Notes: generated by a model not told the origin, from the letters alone. Numbered from the stretch's first letter, positions 27,728-36,940 are shown. The stretch is 64,000 nt of DNA from VXYL01 sp965199915 (GCA_965199915.1 OZ241348.1:3410001-3474000), one strand, 5' to 3'. Numbers and translations are program-made.

Positions 27728-28432
27728 TTAGGCGTCCGGCGGCAAGTGGTGCCGCACCAGGTGATCGAAGGCGTCTTGCGCTTGGCGGGGCGTTGCGAGG
27801 TCCGCCTTGGCGAACAACGCCGCGTTGTGGGAGATGGGGCGCGGCGCCCGCGCCTTGAGGTGCGCTTCCGCCACGCGCTCCATCAACACGAACCACGCCA
27901 CCGCCTCCTTCACCGTGGCGCCCACGGTCAACAGGCCGTGATTGCGCAACACCACGCCGCGATTGCGGCCCAGCGCCGAGGCGATTCGCTGGCCGCAGTC
28001 CACGCTTTGCACTTGCACTTCTTCGTCGTCGAACAGCGCGTGGTCGTCTTGAAACACGCACGCCTCCTGGGTGATCGGCTCGAACAAGCGCGCTTCGGCC
28101 GCGAAGGGGGTGCCGAAGGGCGTGTGCGTGTGCGCGGCGCCAACGATGTCCGGCCGCGCCGCGAGAATCGGCCCGTGGATGTAGTAGGCGGGCCGGTTCG
28201 CGCCCTTGCCCTCGGTGCGCAGCCGCCCGTCCGGTCCGACCAGCACCAGCGCCTCCGGCGTCGCTTCGGCGAATGGCACACCCACGTCCAGCAGCCAGAA
28301 GCAGTCCGGCTGGGCGGGGTCGCGGCCGCTGATGTGGCCGTCGCCGGTATCGCCCCAACCCAACGCGGCGAACACGCGGTAGCCGAGCGCGACCTCCCGC
28401 TTGCGCGCCGCGCGCAACGCCTCGGTGTCCAT
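27728..28432 (-). CDS. Class II aldolase/adducin family protein
   Basis: A 234-residue member of the class II aldolase (AraD/FucA) fold. Metal-binding His residues appear in AHTHTPFG near residue 116 and RNHGLLTVG near residues 176-184. TGDGHISGRDP near residues 31-41 matches the phosphate/substrate loop. The substrate cannot be assigned; non-enzymatic adducin-like members also exist. ATG at 28432 is used because the frame above it is shadowed by the neighbouring gene. It stands in line with thrC. Confidence 0.85.
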   Translation of the reverse strand: MDTEALRAARKREVALGYRVFAALGWGDTGDGHISGRDPAQPDCFWLLDVGVPFAEATPEALVLVGPDGRLRTEGKGANRPAYYIHGPILAARPDIVGAAHTHTPFGTPFAAEARLFEPITQEACVFQDDHALFDDEEVQVQSVDCGQRIASALGRNRGVVLRNHGLLTVGATVKEAVAWFVLMERVAEAHLKARAPRPISHNAALFAKADLATPRQAQDAFDHLVRHHLPPDA

Positions 28433-28451
28433 TGCGCGGACCCTATAACAG

Positions 28452-29309
28452 TCACTGCGCCGCAACGGCGCGGAACGCGACCACGGAGGCCTTGGGGAGC
28501 GTCGGATTGCCGAAGTAGGCGACGCTGCCGCCGTCGGCGGCGACGATGGCCAGCAGCGCTTCGCGGTCGCCGGAGAGGTTCACCACCTCTTCGCATGTCA
28601 ACGCCTGGTGCGCGAAGTAGGCGAGCAGGCGCTCGCCCAAGTCGTACAAGTGCATGGGACTTTGCGCCACGCCCGCCAAAACACGGTCCGCGCAGGTGGC
28701 CGCGAACGCGCGAATGTAGGGCGTCAACTCGCGCTCGCGTTGCAGGATGTCCAACTTGCCGGCTTGCACCACGCCGGGGCCCACTTGGAGCGCGGCCTCG
28801 AACAAGCCGGGATGGAACTCGCCGCGGCCGGTGACGCGCAAGGCGCCCCCGGCGACGCCCAGGATGCGCGTGTAGCCATGCGGCGCCGGCTCGCTGACTA
28901 CGCGGCCTTCAAGCAGCAGCAGGCCAAGCGGCTCCACTGGATTGAAGACCGACACGAACCCGCTGCCAAGCACCAGCGCGTAGCCATCCCCCAAGGCGTC
29001 CAAGGCGGTGCTGCCACTGAGGACGCGCGCCTCGAACCCGGCGTGCGGCAGATGCGCCACCACGATGCCGGCGTCCGCGCCCACGGCGTCCACCACGAAG
29101 CGGTCGGCGGCGTGCCCGCGCAAGCCCGCCAGCAATTCTTGATTGGAGAGCACCGCGTCGAACCGCTGGGTGTCGCGCAGCGGCAGCGACGCCACGCCGG
29201 AAGCGATGGGCGCGTCAAAGCGGGGCGCCGGCTCCTTGCAGCCGACAACGCCAACAACCAACCACGCCGCAACGAGGCGCGCGCCTGCCCGCCTTCCCGC
29301 CACCTCCAC
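28452..29309 (-). CDS. Putative lipoprotein, phosphodiester-glycosidase-like
   Basis: A 285-residue exported protein. The N-terminal hydrophobic stretch ends in VVGVVGC, a plausible lipobox with Cys near residue 24. The mature region (LGVAGGALRVTGRGEFHPGL..., QVGPGVVQAG, EEVVNLSGDREALL) resembles the NAGPA-like phosphodiester glycosidase fold in spacing of conserved Gly, Asn and Asp residues. Similarity is judged by eye, so the activity is tentative. It follows the iorB-like gene by 19 bp on the same strand. The start is GTG at 29309 and no strong ribosome site is seen. Confidence 0.55.
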   Translation of the reverse strand: MEVAGRRAGARLVAAWLVVGVVGCKEPAPRFDAPIASGVASLPLRDTQRFDAVLSNQELLAGLRGHAADRFVVDAVGADAGIVVAHLPHAGFEARVLSGSTALDALGDGYALVLGSGFVSVFNPVEPLGLLLLEGRVVSEPAPHGYTRILGVAGGALRVTGRGEFHPGLFEAALQVGPGVVQAGKLDILQRERELTPYIRAFAATCADRVLAGVAQSPMHLYDLGERLLAYFAHQALTCEEVVNLSGDREALLAIVAADGGSVAYFGNPTLPKASVVAFRAVAAQ

Positions 29310-29328
29310 TGCGAAGCCGCGCGCCCTG

Positions 29329-31584
29329 TCAGACGCGAATCGGCAAGCTCCGATGGCGCTCCCCGGTGGCCGCGAACAGCGCGTTCACCAACGCCGGCGC
29401 CACCGGTGGCACGCCCGGTTCGCCCACGCCCGCCGGCAAGCGGCCTTGCGCCGGCACCAGTTCCACCGCGGTCGCCGGAGCGTCCGCCATGCGCAGCAGC
29501 GGGTAGTCGTGGAAGTTGCTTTGCACCACGGCGCCCTCGCGCATGGCGATCTCGCCGTGGAGCGCGAGCGACAGGCCGAACACCACCGCGCCTTCCATCT
29601 GCGCTCGGCAGGTGTCGGCGTTCACATAGGTGCCGCAGTCCAGCACCATGTAGGCGTTCGACACCTTGGGACGCCCGCCGACCACGCTCGCTTCCAACAC
29701 CGTGGCGACGTAGGAGCGGAAGCTGTGATGCACGGCGAAGCCGAGGCCCGTTCCCGCCGGGCGTGGTTTGTCCCACTCCGACAGCGCGCGCGCCCGCTCG
29801 ATCACATGGCGCAACCGCCCCACATCCAACTCGTGACCGGGCGGCGGCTGCATTCCCGGCACCTTGAGCTTGCCGCTCTTGGGCAGCATGTCCAACCGGT
29901 GTTGGATGGGGTCGCGGCCCGCCGCGGCGGCCATTTCGTCCGCGAAGACGTTGGCGGAGAAGGCGTGGAAGATGTTGCACACGGAGCGCAGCCAACCGAT
30001 GCGCACGCCGGCGCGGACGCCCGCGGACTCCATGCGTCGGTTGGGCACCTGATACGGCAGGTTGGAGAAGCCCATCTCCAGCTCCCAAGGCGCCGGCGCG
30101 GCGGCCATGGGCGAGAACACCGTGGTGATGGACGGGAACGCGGTGCGTTGCAACCACGCCTGCGGCAAGCCCCGTTCGTCCACCACCGCGCGGTGCAGCT
30201 GCGCGCTGGCGGCGTGGAAGTAGTCGTGATGGATGTCGTCCTCGCGCAACCACTGCACGCGCACCGGGCGACCAAGGCGCTTGGAAAGCTCCACCGCCTC
30301 CAACGCGAAGTCCGGCTTCGACTTGCGCCCAAAGGCGCCGCCAAGCAACGTGGGCGTGACGGTGACGTTCTCCAACGGATAGCCGAGCTGTTCGGCAACC
30401 AAGTCGCGGGCCCTTTGCGGGTCTTGCAGCGGCGCCCGCACCGCGCAGCGCTTCTCCGCCGCGGACACGTCCGCCACCGCCACCGGCGGCTCCATGGGAG
30501 CGTGGGCGACGAACGGCGTCTCGAAGATGGCGGAAAGCGCTTGCCCTTCGCCGGCTTCGGCCGCTTCGAACACCGCGTCCACATCGCCCTTCTCCGCGCC
30601 CGGCACTTTCGCGCCGGGCCGCTTGAGCGCTTGCCGCAACGCGGCGCGCAATTCGTCGCTGGCGAAGGCGTGGTTGGCGCTTGCGGTCCATTCGATGTCC
30701 AGCTCGCGGGCAATGCGGATGGCCGTGAAGGTGTCCTCGGCGACCACCGCCACGCCGCCGAGCGGCGCGAACACGGGGCCGGCGGCGGGCGCGGGATCGA
30801 GCGTTTCGATGCCGATGAGACCGGGGGCCTCCTTGGGTTTGTTGGCGATGTTCTTCACGCCACCGCCGAGCCACGGGCAACGCACCACCACCGCGGTGGC
30901 CATGTTCGGCAGCCGCACATCCGCTCCGAACGCGCCTTTGCCCCGGGCGATGTCCGCCGCGTCCACATGGGTGACGGCTTTGCCGATGAAGCGGTGCTCG
31001 GCATCCGCTTTGAGCGGCGCTTTGGGCGGAACCGGCAGCGCCGCCGCGTCGGCCGCCAACTCGCCATAGCCCGCCCGTTGGCCGGTTCCGGCATGGGTGA
31101 CCTCGTGATTGGCGGCGCGCACTTCGTCCAGCGGCACCTGCCAGCGGGCGGCGGCGGCTTGGCGCAGCATCAGGCGCGCGGTGGCGCCGGCGGCGCGCAG
31201 CCGGTCGTAGTTCTGCGCGATGCTGCGCGAGCCGTCGGTGTTCTGGTCGCCGTACTTCGCATCGCCCGGCGCTTGCTCCACCGCAACCCGCGCCCAGTCG
31301 GCGTCCAATTCGTCCGCCACGATCTGCGCCAGCGCCGTGCGCACGCCTTGGCCCATCTCCGACCGGTGCGCCGTGATACGCACGGCGCCGTCCGCATCCA
31401 AGGCCAGAAACAGGTTGGGCTGGAACGGCGTGGCGGTGGCGGTCGGTTTCGGCCCCGCCGCGGCCGCGGGAAGGCAGGCGCCAAGGACGAACACGCCGGA
31501 CGCGCCGAGGAAGTGGCGTCGGGAGAGGTTCACGGGAGCGGCCGCGTTGGCGGAAGGCAAAACTGCGTTGGTGTCCGTCTGCAT
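29329..31584 (-). CDS. Xanthine dehydrogenase-family molybdopterin subunit (IorB-like)
   Basis: A 751-residue molybdenum hydroxylase large subunit. A twin-arginine signal (NLSRRHFLG, about residues 19-27) indicates Tat export, so the enzyme is periplasmic, as in isoquinoline 1-oxidoreductase IorB. Typical parts are EMGQGVRTALAQIVADEL, TLLGGAFGRKSKPDF, and the C-terminal GVGEPGVPPVAPALVNA, which supplies the catalytic Glu. ATG at 31584 lies five bases after the stop of the Fe-S subunit gene, so the two form one operon. The natural substrate (aldehyde or N-heterocycle) is unknown. Confidence 0.9.
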   Translation of the reverse strand: MQTDTNAVLPSANAAAPVNLSRRHFLGASGVFVLGACLPAAAAGPKPTATATPFQPNLFLALDADGAVRITAHRSEMGQGVRTALAQIVADELDADWARVAVEQAPGDAKYGDQNTDGSRSIAQNYDRLRAAGATARLMLRQAAAARWQVPLDEVRAANHEVTHAGTGQRAGYGELAADAAALPVPPKAPLKADAEHRFIGKAVTHVDAADIARGKGAFGADVRLPNMATAVVVRCPWLGGGVKNIANKPKEAPGLIGIETLDPAPAAGPVFAPLGGVAVVAEDTFTAIRIARELDIEWTASANHAFASDELRAALRQALKRPGAKVPGAEKGDVDAVFEAAEAGEGQALSAIFETPFVAHAPMEPPVAVADVSAAEKRCAVRAPLQDPQRARDLVAEQLGYPLENVTVTPTLLGGAFGRKSKPDFALEAVELSKRLGRPVRVQWLREDDIHHDYFHAASAQLHRAVVDERGLPQAWLQRTAFPSITTVFSPMAAAPAPWELEMGFSNLPYQVPNRRMESAGVRAGVRIGWLRSVCNIFHAFSANVFADEMAAAAGRDPIQHRLDMLPKSGKLKVPGMQPPPGHELDVGRLRHVIERARALSEWDKPRPAGTGLGFAVHHSFRSYVATVLEASVVGGRPKVSNAYMVLDCGTYVNADTCRAQMEGAVVFGLSLALHGEIAMREGAVVQSNFHDYPLLRMADAPATAVELVPAQGRLPAGVGEPGVPPVAPALVNALFAATGERHRSLPIRV

Positions 31585-31589
31585 CGTCT

Positions 31590-32051
31590 TCACTCCCCGG
31601 ACCGCTCGGCCGCCGCTTGGTGGATGGCGGCGCGGATGCGCCCATAAGCACCGCAACGACAGATGTTGCCGCCCATGGCGGCGTCGATGTCCGCGTCCGT
31701 CGGCTTGGCGTTGGCATCTAGCAAGGCCGCGGCGGACATGAGCTGGCCGGCTTGGCAGTAGCCGCACTGCGCCACGTTGGTGTCCACCCAGAGTTTCACC
31801 AGCTCCGCGTGGCGCTGTTCCAGCCCTTCAATGGTGGCGATCTTCTTGCCCGCAAGCGTGGAGACGGGCAGTTGGCAAGAGCGCGTTGGGCTGCCGTCCA
31901 CCTGCACCGTGCAGGCGCCGCAGTAGCCGCCCCCGCAACCGTACTTGGTGCCGGTGAGGGCGAAGTGGTCGCGCAACACCCACAAGAGCGGCGTGTCCGA
32001 CGACACCTCGGCGGTCATCGCTTCGCCGTTGACGTTGAGTTCGATTGGCAT
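31590..32051 (-). CDS. (2Fe-2S)-binding subunit of molybdenum hydroxylase (IorA-like)
   Basis: A 153-residue electron-transfer subunit with two [2Fe-2S] clusters. The plant-type ferredoxin cluster is CGGGYCGACTV (about residues 39-49) with a further Cys in RSCQLPV. The second cluster is CGYCQAGQ...NICRCGAYGRI. It is the expected partner of the downstream Tat-exported large subunit. ATG at 32051 is supported by a GGGAGGGGGGAG ribosome site, so the longer frame is rejected. Confidence 0.93.
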   Translation of the reverse strand: MPIELNVNGEAMTAEVSSDTPLLWVLRDHFALTGTKYGCGGGYCGACTVQVDGSPTRSCQLPVSTLAGKKIATIEGLEQRHAELVKLWVDTNVAQCGYCQAGQLMSAAALLDANAKPTDADIDAAMGGNICRCGAYGRIRAAIHQAAAERSGE

Positions 32052-32246
32052 GGGCTCCCCCCTCCCATTGCGCCGCGCTCCAAGGAGCATTGCGGGGCAC
32101 TCTACTTCGGGAGCCGGTTGGCGGCAATGGTCTGGCCGCGAAAACCGCGGTGAAGAGGCAACCGGCGCTTGGCCGCGATGAGCGGTGGCGCTATTCCGAC
32201 GCGACCTTGGTGGCGTCCACCCTCAACCGGCTGAGAACCCCTTGGC

Positions 32247-32570
32247 TCAAACGAGTACGGCGAAGCGGCGCGCGGTGAGGAGCGGCGACTGCGGCGCGCG
32301 GGCATCCGAGCCGCCGTCAATGCGGCATGCCTTGGCGGTGGTCTCCACCGTCGCATCCCTGACGCGGCCTTGCGAGACGACGATCTTGCCGTCTTCGTAG
32401 CCGCCGAAACACATTCTCGGTGGGGCTTCGACCTCCGGCGCACCACCGAGGTCGACGCCGGCGGCTTCCTCTTGCGATGGCGGTTGTGGCACCAAGGGTT
32501 CCTCGGCGATCACGTGGGGCGCACAGCAGAGGGCGGCAACAACGGCCAACGGGGCGCAAAAACGACGCAT
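32247..32570 (-). CDS. Small secreted hypothetical protein
   Basis: 107 residues with a signal peptide (MRRFCAPLAVVAALCCAPHVIA). An acidic, Pro-rich segment follows, and then MCFGGYEDGKIVVSQGRVRD, which looks beta-structured. No family is recognised. It lies about 195 bp from the Mo-hydroxylase genes with no clear promoter or ribosome site, so a real but poorly expressed gene is the best reading. Confidence 0.45.
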   Translation of the reverse strand: MRRFCAPLAVVAALCCAPHVIAEEPLVPQPPSQEEAAGVDLGGAPEVEAPPRMCFGGYEDGKIVVSQGRVRDATVETTAKACRIDGGSDARAPQSPLLTARRFAVLV

Positions 32571-32746
32571 GGGCGGCGACCGTAAGCCCCGAATATGACA
32601 GTTGCGTGACAGCCGGCGCCTTCGTCGTTTTGGGCTGCGCGGCGGACATTGAGGCTTGACGGAAAATTTTTCCTATAGCGGGTTGCAATCTCTTTGGGAT
32701 TAATTATCCTACGCCGTGAATCACTTCCGATCCAAGGAGAGAGAGC

Positions 32747-33019
32747 GTGGCAAAGGTAATCAAAGCGTTGGCCGCCACCTTCTTGCTCGTCTTCGGCTAC
32801 GGCTGCCAGACGACCCAACACACGGGCGAGCGTGCGAGTCCCACGCATCGCTGGCTGCCGGCCGACGACGGCGTCACGCAGGCGCGCTACAACCTCCACC
32901 ACAGCAAGTGCGTTGAGGAGACGGGTGTGGACCCCGAGGCCATGCGCCGCATCGACCCCGCGTTCGAGCGGTACGAGCAGTGCATGACGGCCAAGGGCTA
33001 CAAGTTGGCCACCTACTGA
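32747..33019 (+). CDS. Small putative lipoprotein
   Basis: 90 residues starting with GTG at 32747 after AAGGAGAGAG. The N-terminus AKVIKALAATFLLVFGYGC is a lipoprotein signal with an acceptable lipobox (Cys about residue 20). The mature part is short and polar, with CVEETG and QCMTAKGYKLATY. The 'YEQCMTAKGY' ending is common in small envelope proteins of proteobacteria. A 14-bp inverted repeat lies just downstream. Confidence 0.6.
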   Translation: MAKVIKALAATFLLVFGYGCQTTQHTGERASPTHRWLPADDGVTQARYNLHHSKCVEETGVDPEAMRRIDPAFERYEQCMTAKGYKLATY

Positions 33020-33043
33020 CCGCATCCCCCGCTGGCTCGCCGG

Positions 33044-33099
33044 ACGCCGCCCCGCGCGACGCCGGCGGGCCACTCGCCCCTAGTAGCGCGGGGCGGCGT
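33044..33099. repeat. 14-bp perfect inverted repeat after the lipoprotein gene
   Basis: ACGCCGCCCCGCGC at 33044-33057 pairs perfectly with GCGCGGGGCGGCGT at 33086-33099, leaving a 28-nt loop that itself contains GC-rich stems. It starts 25 bp after the lipoprotein stop. There is no T-tract, so intrinsic termination is doubtful; it may stabilise the mRNA 3' end or be a mobile-element footprint. Confidence 0.6.
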
Positions 33100-33192
33100 G
33101 TAGACGACCGCCACTTCCGCGCCTTTCGCAAAGCAAGCCTTCCACAGTTCCCCTCATCTTCAACCAAGTAAAGACACCGCGGGCGGATCGCC

Positions 33193-34464
33193 TCAAGCCC
33201 AAACCAGTCCTAGCGGCAGACCGTGCAGGTTCGGCCCGAAGGGCACGACCTCGGTGCCGAGATAGACCACTGCGCCACGCACGAAGCGGTCTCCGGCTTG
33301 TTCAGCGAGTGCTTTCAGCCCGTTGAAGTGCTGCGAGCGCAAGGTGGCGGTGCTCTTGACCTCCACGCCCACCAACCGCCCGTCGTGGGCCTCAATCACG
33401 AGATCGACCTCGGCGCCGCCTTCGGTGCGGAAGTGGAACAGCCGGCAGCGACGCTCGCTCCAGCTCAGCTGCTTGACCACCTCCATCGCCACGAAGTTCT
33501 CCAACACTCGCCCAAGCAACGTCCGGTCGCGGCGCAGACGGGCGGCGTCCGCATCCAGGAGATGGGCGAGCAGCCCGGTATCCACGAGCATCAACTTCGG
33601 CGCTTTCACCAGCCGCTTGCCGACATTGGTGAACCACGCCGGCAGGCGCCGCACCAAGAACGTCGTCTCCAGCAACGCCATGTAGCGCTTCAAGGTGGTT
33701 TGCGGCAATCCGAGGGTGCGGGCGAGGTCGGCGTGATTGATCAGTTGGCCCGTGCGCGTCGCCAGCAGCCCGAGCAAGCGCGGCATGTCCAAGAGCCGGT
33801 CGATGTTCGCCAGCTCGCGCACGTCGCGTTGGAGGATTGCGTCAATGTAGGCGTCGAACCATGCGCCGCGTCGCCGTCCTGAGCGGCGGCCGCGGGCCTC
33901 TGGATAGCCCCCGGCGCACAAGCGGTCGACCGCCTCGCTCTCCGCGTTCGGTGCCGTGGCCAGCGACGGCATGTCCGCCCCGAACAAGCGATCGACGAAA
34001 GTCTCCCGCACACCTTCGATCTCGCCTTGCGAGAGCGGCCAAAGCGTGTGCAGCTCCATACGCCCGGCCAACGACTCGGCGAGTTTTGGCAGTGACATCA
34101 CGCGGGAGCCCTCAGCCGGGGAGCGCGAGGGGCGTGCCCCTCGCATGAAAGAGCCCGTGAGCAGAAACTGCCCGGGGTGCCGATCCGCGTCCACCGCCGC
34201 CTTGATGGCCAACGCCAGCGCCGGAGCGCGTTGCGCCTCGTCAATCACCGCCGGACGGGGAAGGCCTGCCACAAAGCCGTCGGGATCGTCCGTGGCGGCG
34301 GCCAGAACCGCTGCCGTGTCCAAGGTCAAGTAGGACGCGGAACGGCTTTCGGCGAAGGATTTCGCCAAGGTGCTTTTGCCGGTCTGGCGGGCACCTTGAA
34401 GGTAGACGACGGGCGTGTCGCCAAGGGCTTCCCGCAGTTGCACGACGGAATGACGAGGAATCAT
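33193..34464 (-). CDS. AAA ATPase with DUF4143 C-terminal domain
   Basis: A 423-residue member of the same family as the gene at 5001-6155 but clearly diverged. The Walker A motif QGARQTGKSTLAK lies near residues 23-35 and the Walker B motif AVIDEAQRAP near residues 76-85. VEVDLVIEA-type and VGVEVKST segments form the C-terminal nuclease-like core. Between LLTGSF and LPKLAESLAGRMEL there is an in-frame insertion of about 15 residues (MRGARPSRSPAEGS) encoded by a palindromic DNA stretch (about 34108-34150). ATG at 34464 is used. The gene sits just downstream of the duplicated atpC. Confidence 0.85.
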   Translation of the reverse strand: MIPRHSVVQLREALGDTPVVYLQGARQTGKSTLAKSFAESRSASYLTLDTAAVLAAATDDPDGFVAGLPRPAVIDEAQRAPALALAIKAAVDADRHPGQFLLTGSFMRGARPSRSPAEGSRVMSLPKLAESLAGRMELHTLWPLSQGEIEGVRETFVDRLFGADMPSLATAPNAESEAVDRLCAGGYPEARGRRSGRRRGAWFDAYIDAILQRDVRELANIDRLLDMPRLLGLLATRTGQLINHADLARTLGLPQTTLKRYMALLETTFLVRRLPAWFTNVGKRLVKAPKLMLVDTGLLAHLLDADAARLRRDRTLLGRVLENFVAMEVVKQLSWSERRCRLFHFRTEGGAEVDLVIEAHDGRLVGVEVKSTATLRSQHFNGLKALAEQAGDRFVRGAVVYLGTEVVPFGPNLHGLPLGLVWA

Positions 34465-34540
34465 GGCACGGAATCGTACCGCGTCGTGGACGGAAATCAA
34501 CCATCATGTGGACGATTTCCGGCCACTGCGGCGCTCCCGC

Positions 34541-34963
34541 TCACCGCTTGGCTTTGCGCAGTTCCTCCAGTGTGCGCTGTTGCGCGGTCGCGGCGGCTAG
34601 CTGCGCTTGCACGCGGCCGTAGTCCAGTTCGGCGGCGGCTTCGGAGAGCGCGCGCTCGGCTTCTTGCTGCGCTTGGGAGGCGGCGGCCTCGTCGATGTCG
34701 CTGGCGCGCAGCGCCGTGTCCGCCAGCACGGTGACCACGCCCGGTTGCACTTCCAAATAGCCGCCGGCGGCGTAGAACACGTCCTCCTCGCCGTTCTCGT
34801 CGCGCAGCCGCACCGGGCCGGGGCGGATGCCGGTGAGCAGGGGGGCGTGGCCGGGCAGGATGCCGAGCGCGCCCAAGGTGCCGGTTGCGGAGAGCATGGC
34901 GATGCGGCCGGAGTAGATCTCCGCTTCGGCGCTGACGATGTGGCATTGCATGGTGGCGGGCAT
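34541..34963 (-). CDS. atpC: ATP synthase epsilon subunit, second copy
   Basis: A 140-residue epsilon subunit, intact, almost identical to the copy at 36941-37363. Differences include EE versus AE near residue 59 and the C-terminal KAKR versus KARR. Typical epsilon features are present: HIVSAEAEIYSG at the N-terminus, GILPGHAPLLT, and a helical C-terminal hairpin. It is separated from its duplicated atpD only by a short gap but that atpD copy is broken, so expression and incorporation of this copy are uncertain. Confidence 0.9.
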   Translation of the reverse strand: MPATMQCHIVSAEAEIYSGRIAMLSATGTLGALGILPGHAPLLTGIRPGPVRLRDENGEEDVFYAAGGYLEVQPGVVTVLADTALRASDIDEAAASQAQQEAERALSEAAAELDYGRVQAQLAAATAQQRTLEELRKAKR

Positions 34964-34991
34964 GGGCGTGTCTCCCGTAACGAGCCGAGCG

Positions 34992-36181
34992 CTACGCGGT
35001 CTCGGCCAGCGTTTCCGCCTTCTTGCGGGCGGCTTCGATGGTGCCCACCATGTAGAACGCCTGCTCCGGCATGTCGTCGCATTCGCCGTCCAAGATGGCG
35101 CGGAAGCTGCGCACCGTGTCCTCGCGGCTCACGTAGTCGCCGGGCTGGCCGGTGAACTGCTCGGCCACGAACATGGCTTGGCTGAAGAACTGCTGCATCT
35201 TGCGGGCGCGGTACACCAGCGCCTTGTCCTCCTCCGAGAGCTCGTCCATGCCGAGGATGGCGATGATGTCCTTGAGTTCCTGGTAGCGCTGCAACACCTC
35301 TTGGGCGCCGCGCGCCACTTCGTAATGTTCTTGGCCGACGATGTTCGGATCGAGCTGGCGGCTGGAGGAGGCGAGCGGGTCCACCGCCGGGTAGATGCCG
35401 AGGTCGGTGATGGCGCGGCTGAGCACCACCGAGGAGTCCAAGTGCGCGAAGGTGGTGGCGGGAGAGGGGTCGGTGTAGTCGTCCGCCGGCACGAACACCG
35501 CCTGCACCGAGGTGATGGAGCCGGTCTTGGTGGTGGTGATGCGTTCTTGCAGCGCGCCCATTTCGGCGGCCAGGGTGGGCTGGTAGCCCACCGCCGAGGG
35601 CATGCGGCCGAGCAGCGCGGAGCATTCCGTGCCGGCCAGCGTGTAGCGGTAGATGTTGTCGATGAAGAGCAGCACGTCGCGCCCCTCGTCGCGGAACTTC
35701 TCCGCCAAGGTGAGGCCGGAAAGGCCCACGCGCAGACGGTTGCCGGGCGGCTCGTTCATCTGGCCGAACACCAGCGAGATCTTGTCCAGCACGCCGGCGT
35801 CTTGCATTTCGTAGTAGAAGTCGTTGCCTTCGCGGGTGCGCTCGCCCACGCCGGCGAACACGGAAAGGCCGGAATGTTCGATGGCGATGTTGCGGATGAG
35901 CTCCAGCATGGTCACCGTCTTGCCCACCCCGGCGCCGCCGAACAGGCCCACCTTGCCGCCGCGGGCGAACGGGCACATGAGGTCGATCACCTTCACCCCG
36001 GTCTCCAACAGCTCGTTGCCGCCCTTCTGGTCCTCGTAGGAGGGGGGCTGCGGTGAATGGGCAGGATTTCGCGGGCGTTGATGGGGCCTTTCTCGTCCAC
36101 CGGATCGCCCAGCACGTCCATGATGCGGCCCAAGGTCTCCTCGCCCACCGGAATGGCGATCGGCCCGCCGGTGTTGGCCAC
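34992..36181 (-). pseudogene. atpD: Duplicated, truncated and frameshifted ATP synthase beta gene
   Basis: Nearly identical to the intact atpD at 37393-38781 but missing about 66 codons at the 5' end; similarity stops abruptly at 36181. A G-tract at 36042-36047 has six Gs where the intact copy has seven (38443-38449), which breaks the frame after LPIHRSPP. The Walker A region (GGAGVGKTV) and catalytic core remain readable in the other frame. The copy cannot encode a functional beta subunit. Confidence 0.92.
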
Positions 36182-36222
36182 CGACGTTTCGCAGTGCCGA
36201 TTCGAGCTGCGTCCTCGGAGAG

Positions 36223-36873
36223 TCAATCAACTCCATCCAGCCTAGCACCAGCTCGGTTGTAGTGCCGACTATGCGGGTTGAACAGTATGTTGTCTGTAGA
36301 GAACACCTTCTCCTTACCAGACGACACTTCCCCGACCGCAACCGAGAGCCAGAACCTGAGATTGCCGACGTTGAACTCCAGCCTTCCAGCCTTTACGCCC
36401 ACGAAGCTGTCATAGACTGCCGCCATCTTCGTCACTGCCATGACCATTGCGATAGGCGTTCCCGGATGAGACAGCTCCCAGACGTCTTCATCGCCCAAGA
36501 TCGTTGCCTTGTCGTCGTCTGAAAATTCCCATCCCTTGTTATTGTTGACATCCTCTAGGCTAGGGTAGGGATGCGTGTGGAACGATCCGAGAAAGTGGTA
36601 GTGGGGGCTCCAGTAGCCGAGAATTGAGTTTTTGATGCGTGCGACTCTTTCGTCAAACGCAACCGATTCCTCGTCACCCACGGCCGAAGTGCTAACGCTG
36701 AATTTGTCAACGTCAATGTATTCGACATCCTCCGTCTCACGGCGACTTCCCCATAGATAGCCGTGAATTTCAACGGCCCCCCATTGCCTAGCGTTCCCGA
36801 GCACGAAAGACTCGCTGGCCGCAAGCACCATTTCATCCAACGCATGATTCGACACGGTGACGTGGTATTCCAC
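36223..36873 (-). CDS. JAMM/MPN-like metalloprotease-fold hypothetical protein
   Basis: A 216-residue protein. SFHTHPYPSLED (about residues 96-107) has the HxHP...S..D signature of JAMM/MPN metalloproteases, and AVEIHGYLWGS upstream could provide the Glu. Such domains cleave isopeptide or C-terminal peptide bonds. The gene is visibly less GC-rich than its surroundings and starts after a strong AGGAGGAGAGG, suggesting recent transfer. It sits exactly between the two copies of atpD-atpC. No cognate ubiquitin-like or E1/E2 gene is present nearby, so its target is unknown. Confidence 0.65.
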   Translation of the reverse strand: MEYHVTVSNHALDEMVLAASESFVLGNARQWGAVEIHGYLWGSRRETEDVEYIDVDKFSVSTSAVGDEESVAFDERVARIKNSILGYWSPHYHFLGSFHTHPYPSLEDVNNNKGWEFSDDDKATILGDEDVWELSHPGTPIAMVMAVTKMAAVYDSFVGVKAGRLEFNVGNLRFWLSVAVGEVSSGKEKVFSTDNILFNPHSRHYNRAGARLDGVD

Positions 36874-36940
36874 TTCCTCTCCTCCTTCCTTCGCTCGCTT
36901 CGCTGGCTTGCCTGCCTCGTACTGTACTCGTAGTGTATCC

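Larger units (their letters stand above)
34541..36181. repeat. Direct duplication, copy A (atpC-atpD')
   Basis: This 1.64-kb block is a near-perfect direct repeat of 36941-38583, offset by 2400-2402 bp. It is bounded on one side at the atpC stop and on the other at 36181, inside atpD. The few differences are mostly single substitutions and two 1-bp indels. The 760 bp between the copies hold a JAMM-like gene. Confidence 0.95.

Noticed and set aside
32656..32680. TTGACG...TATAGC as a promoter for the small lipoprotein gene
   Set aside because: The spacer is only 12 bp, too short for a sigma-70 promoter; TTGCAA-N16-TATCCT at 32683-32710 is possible but weak.
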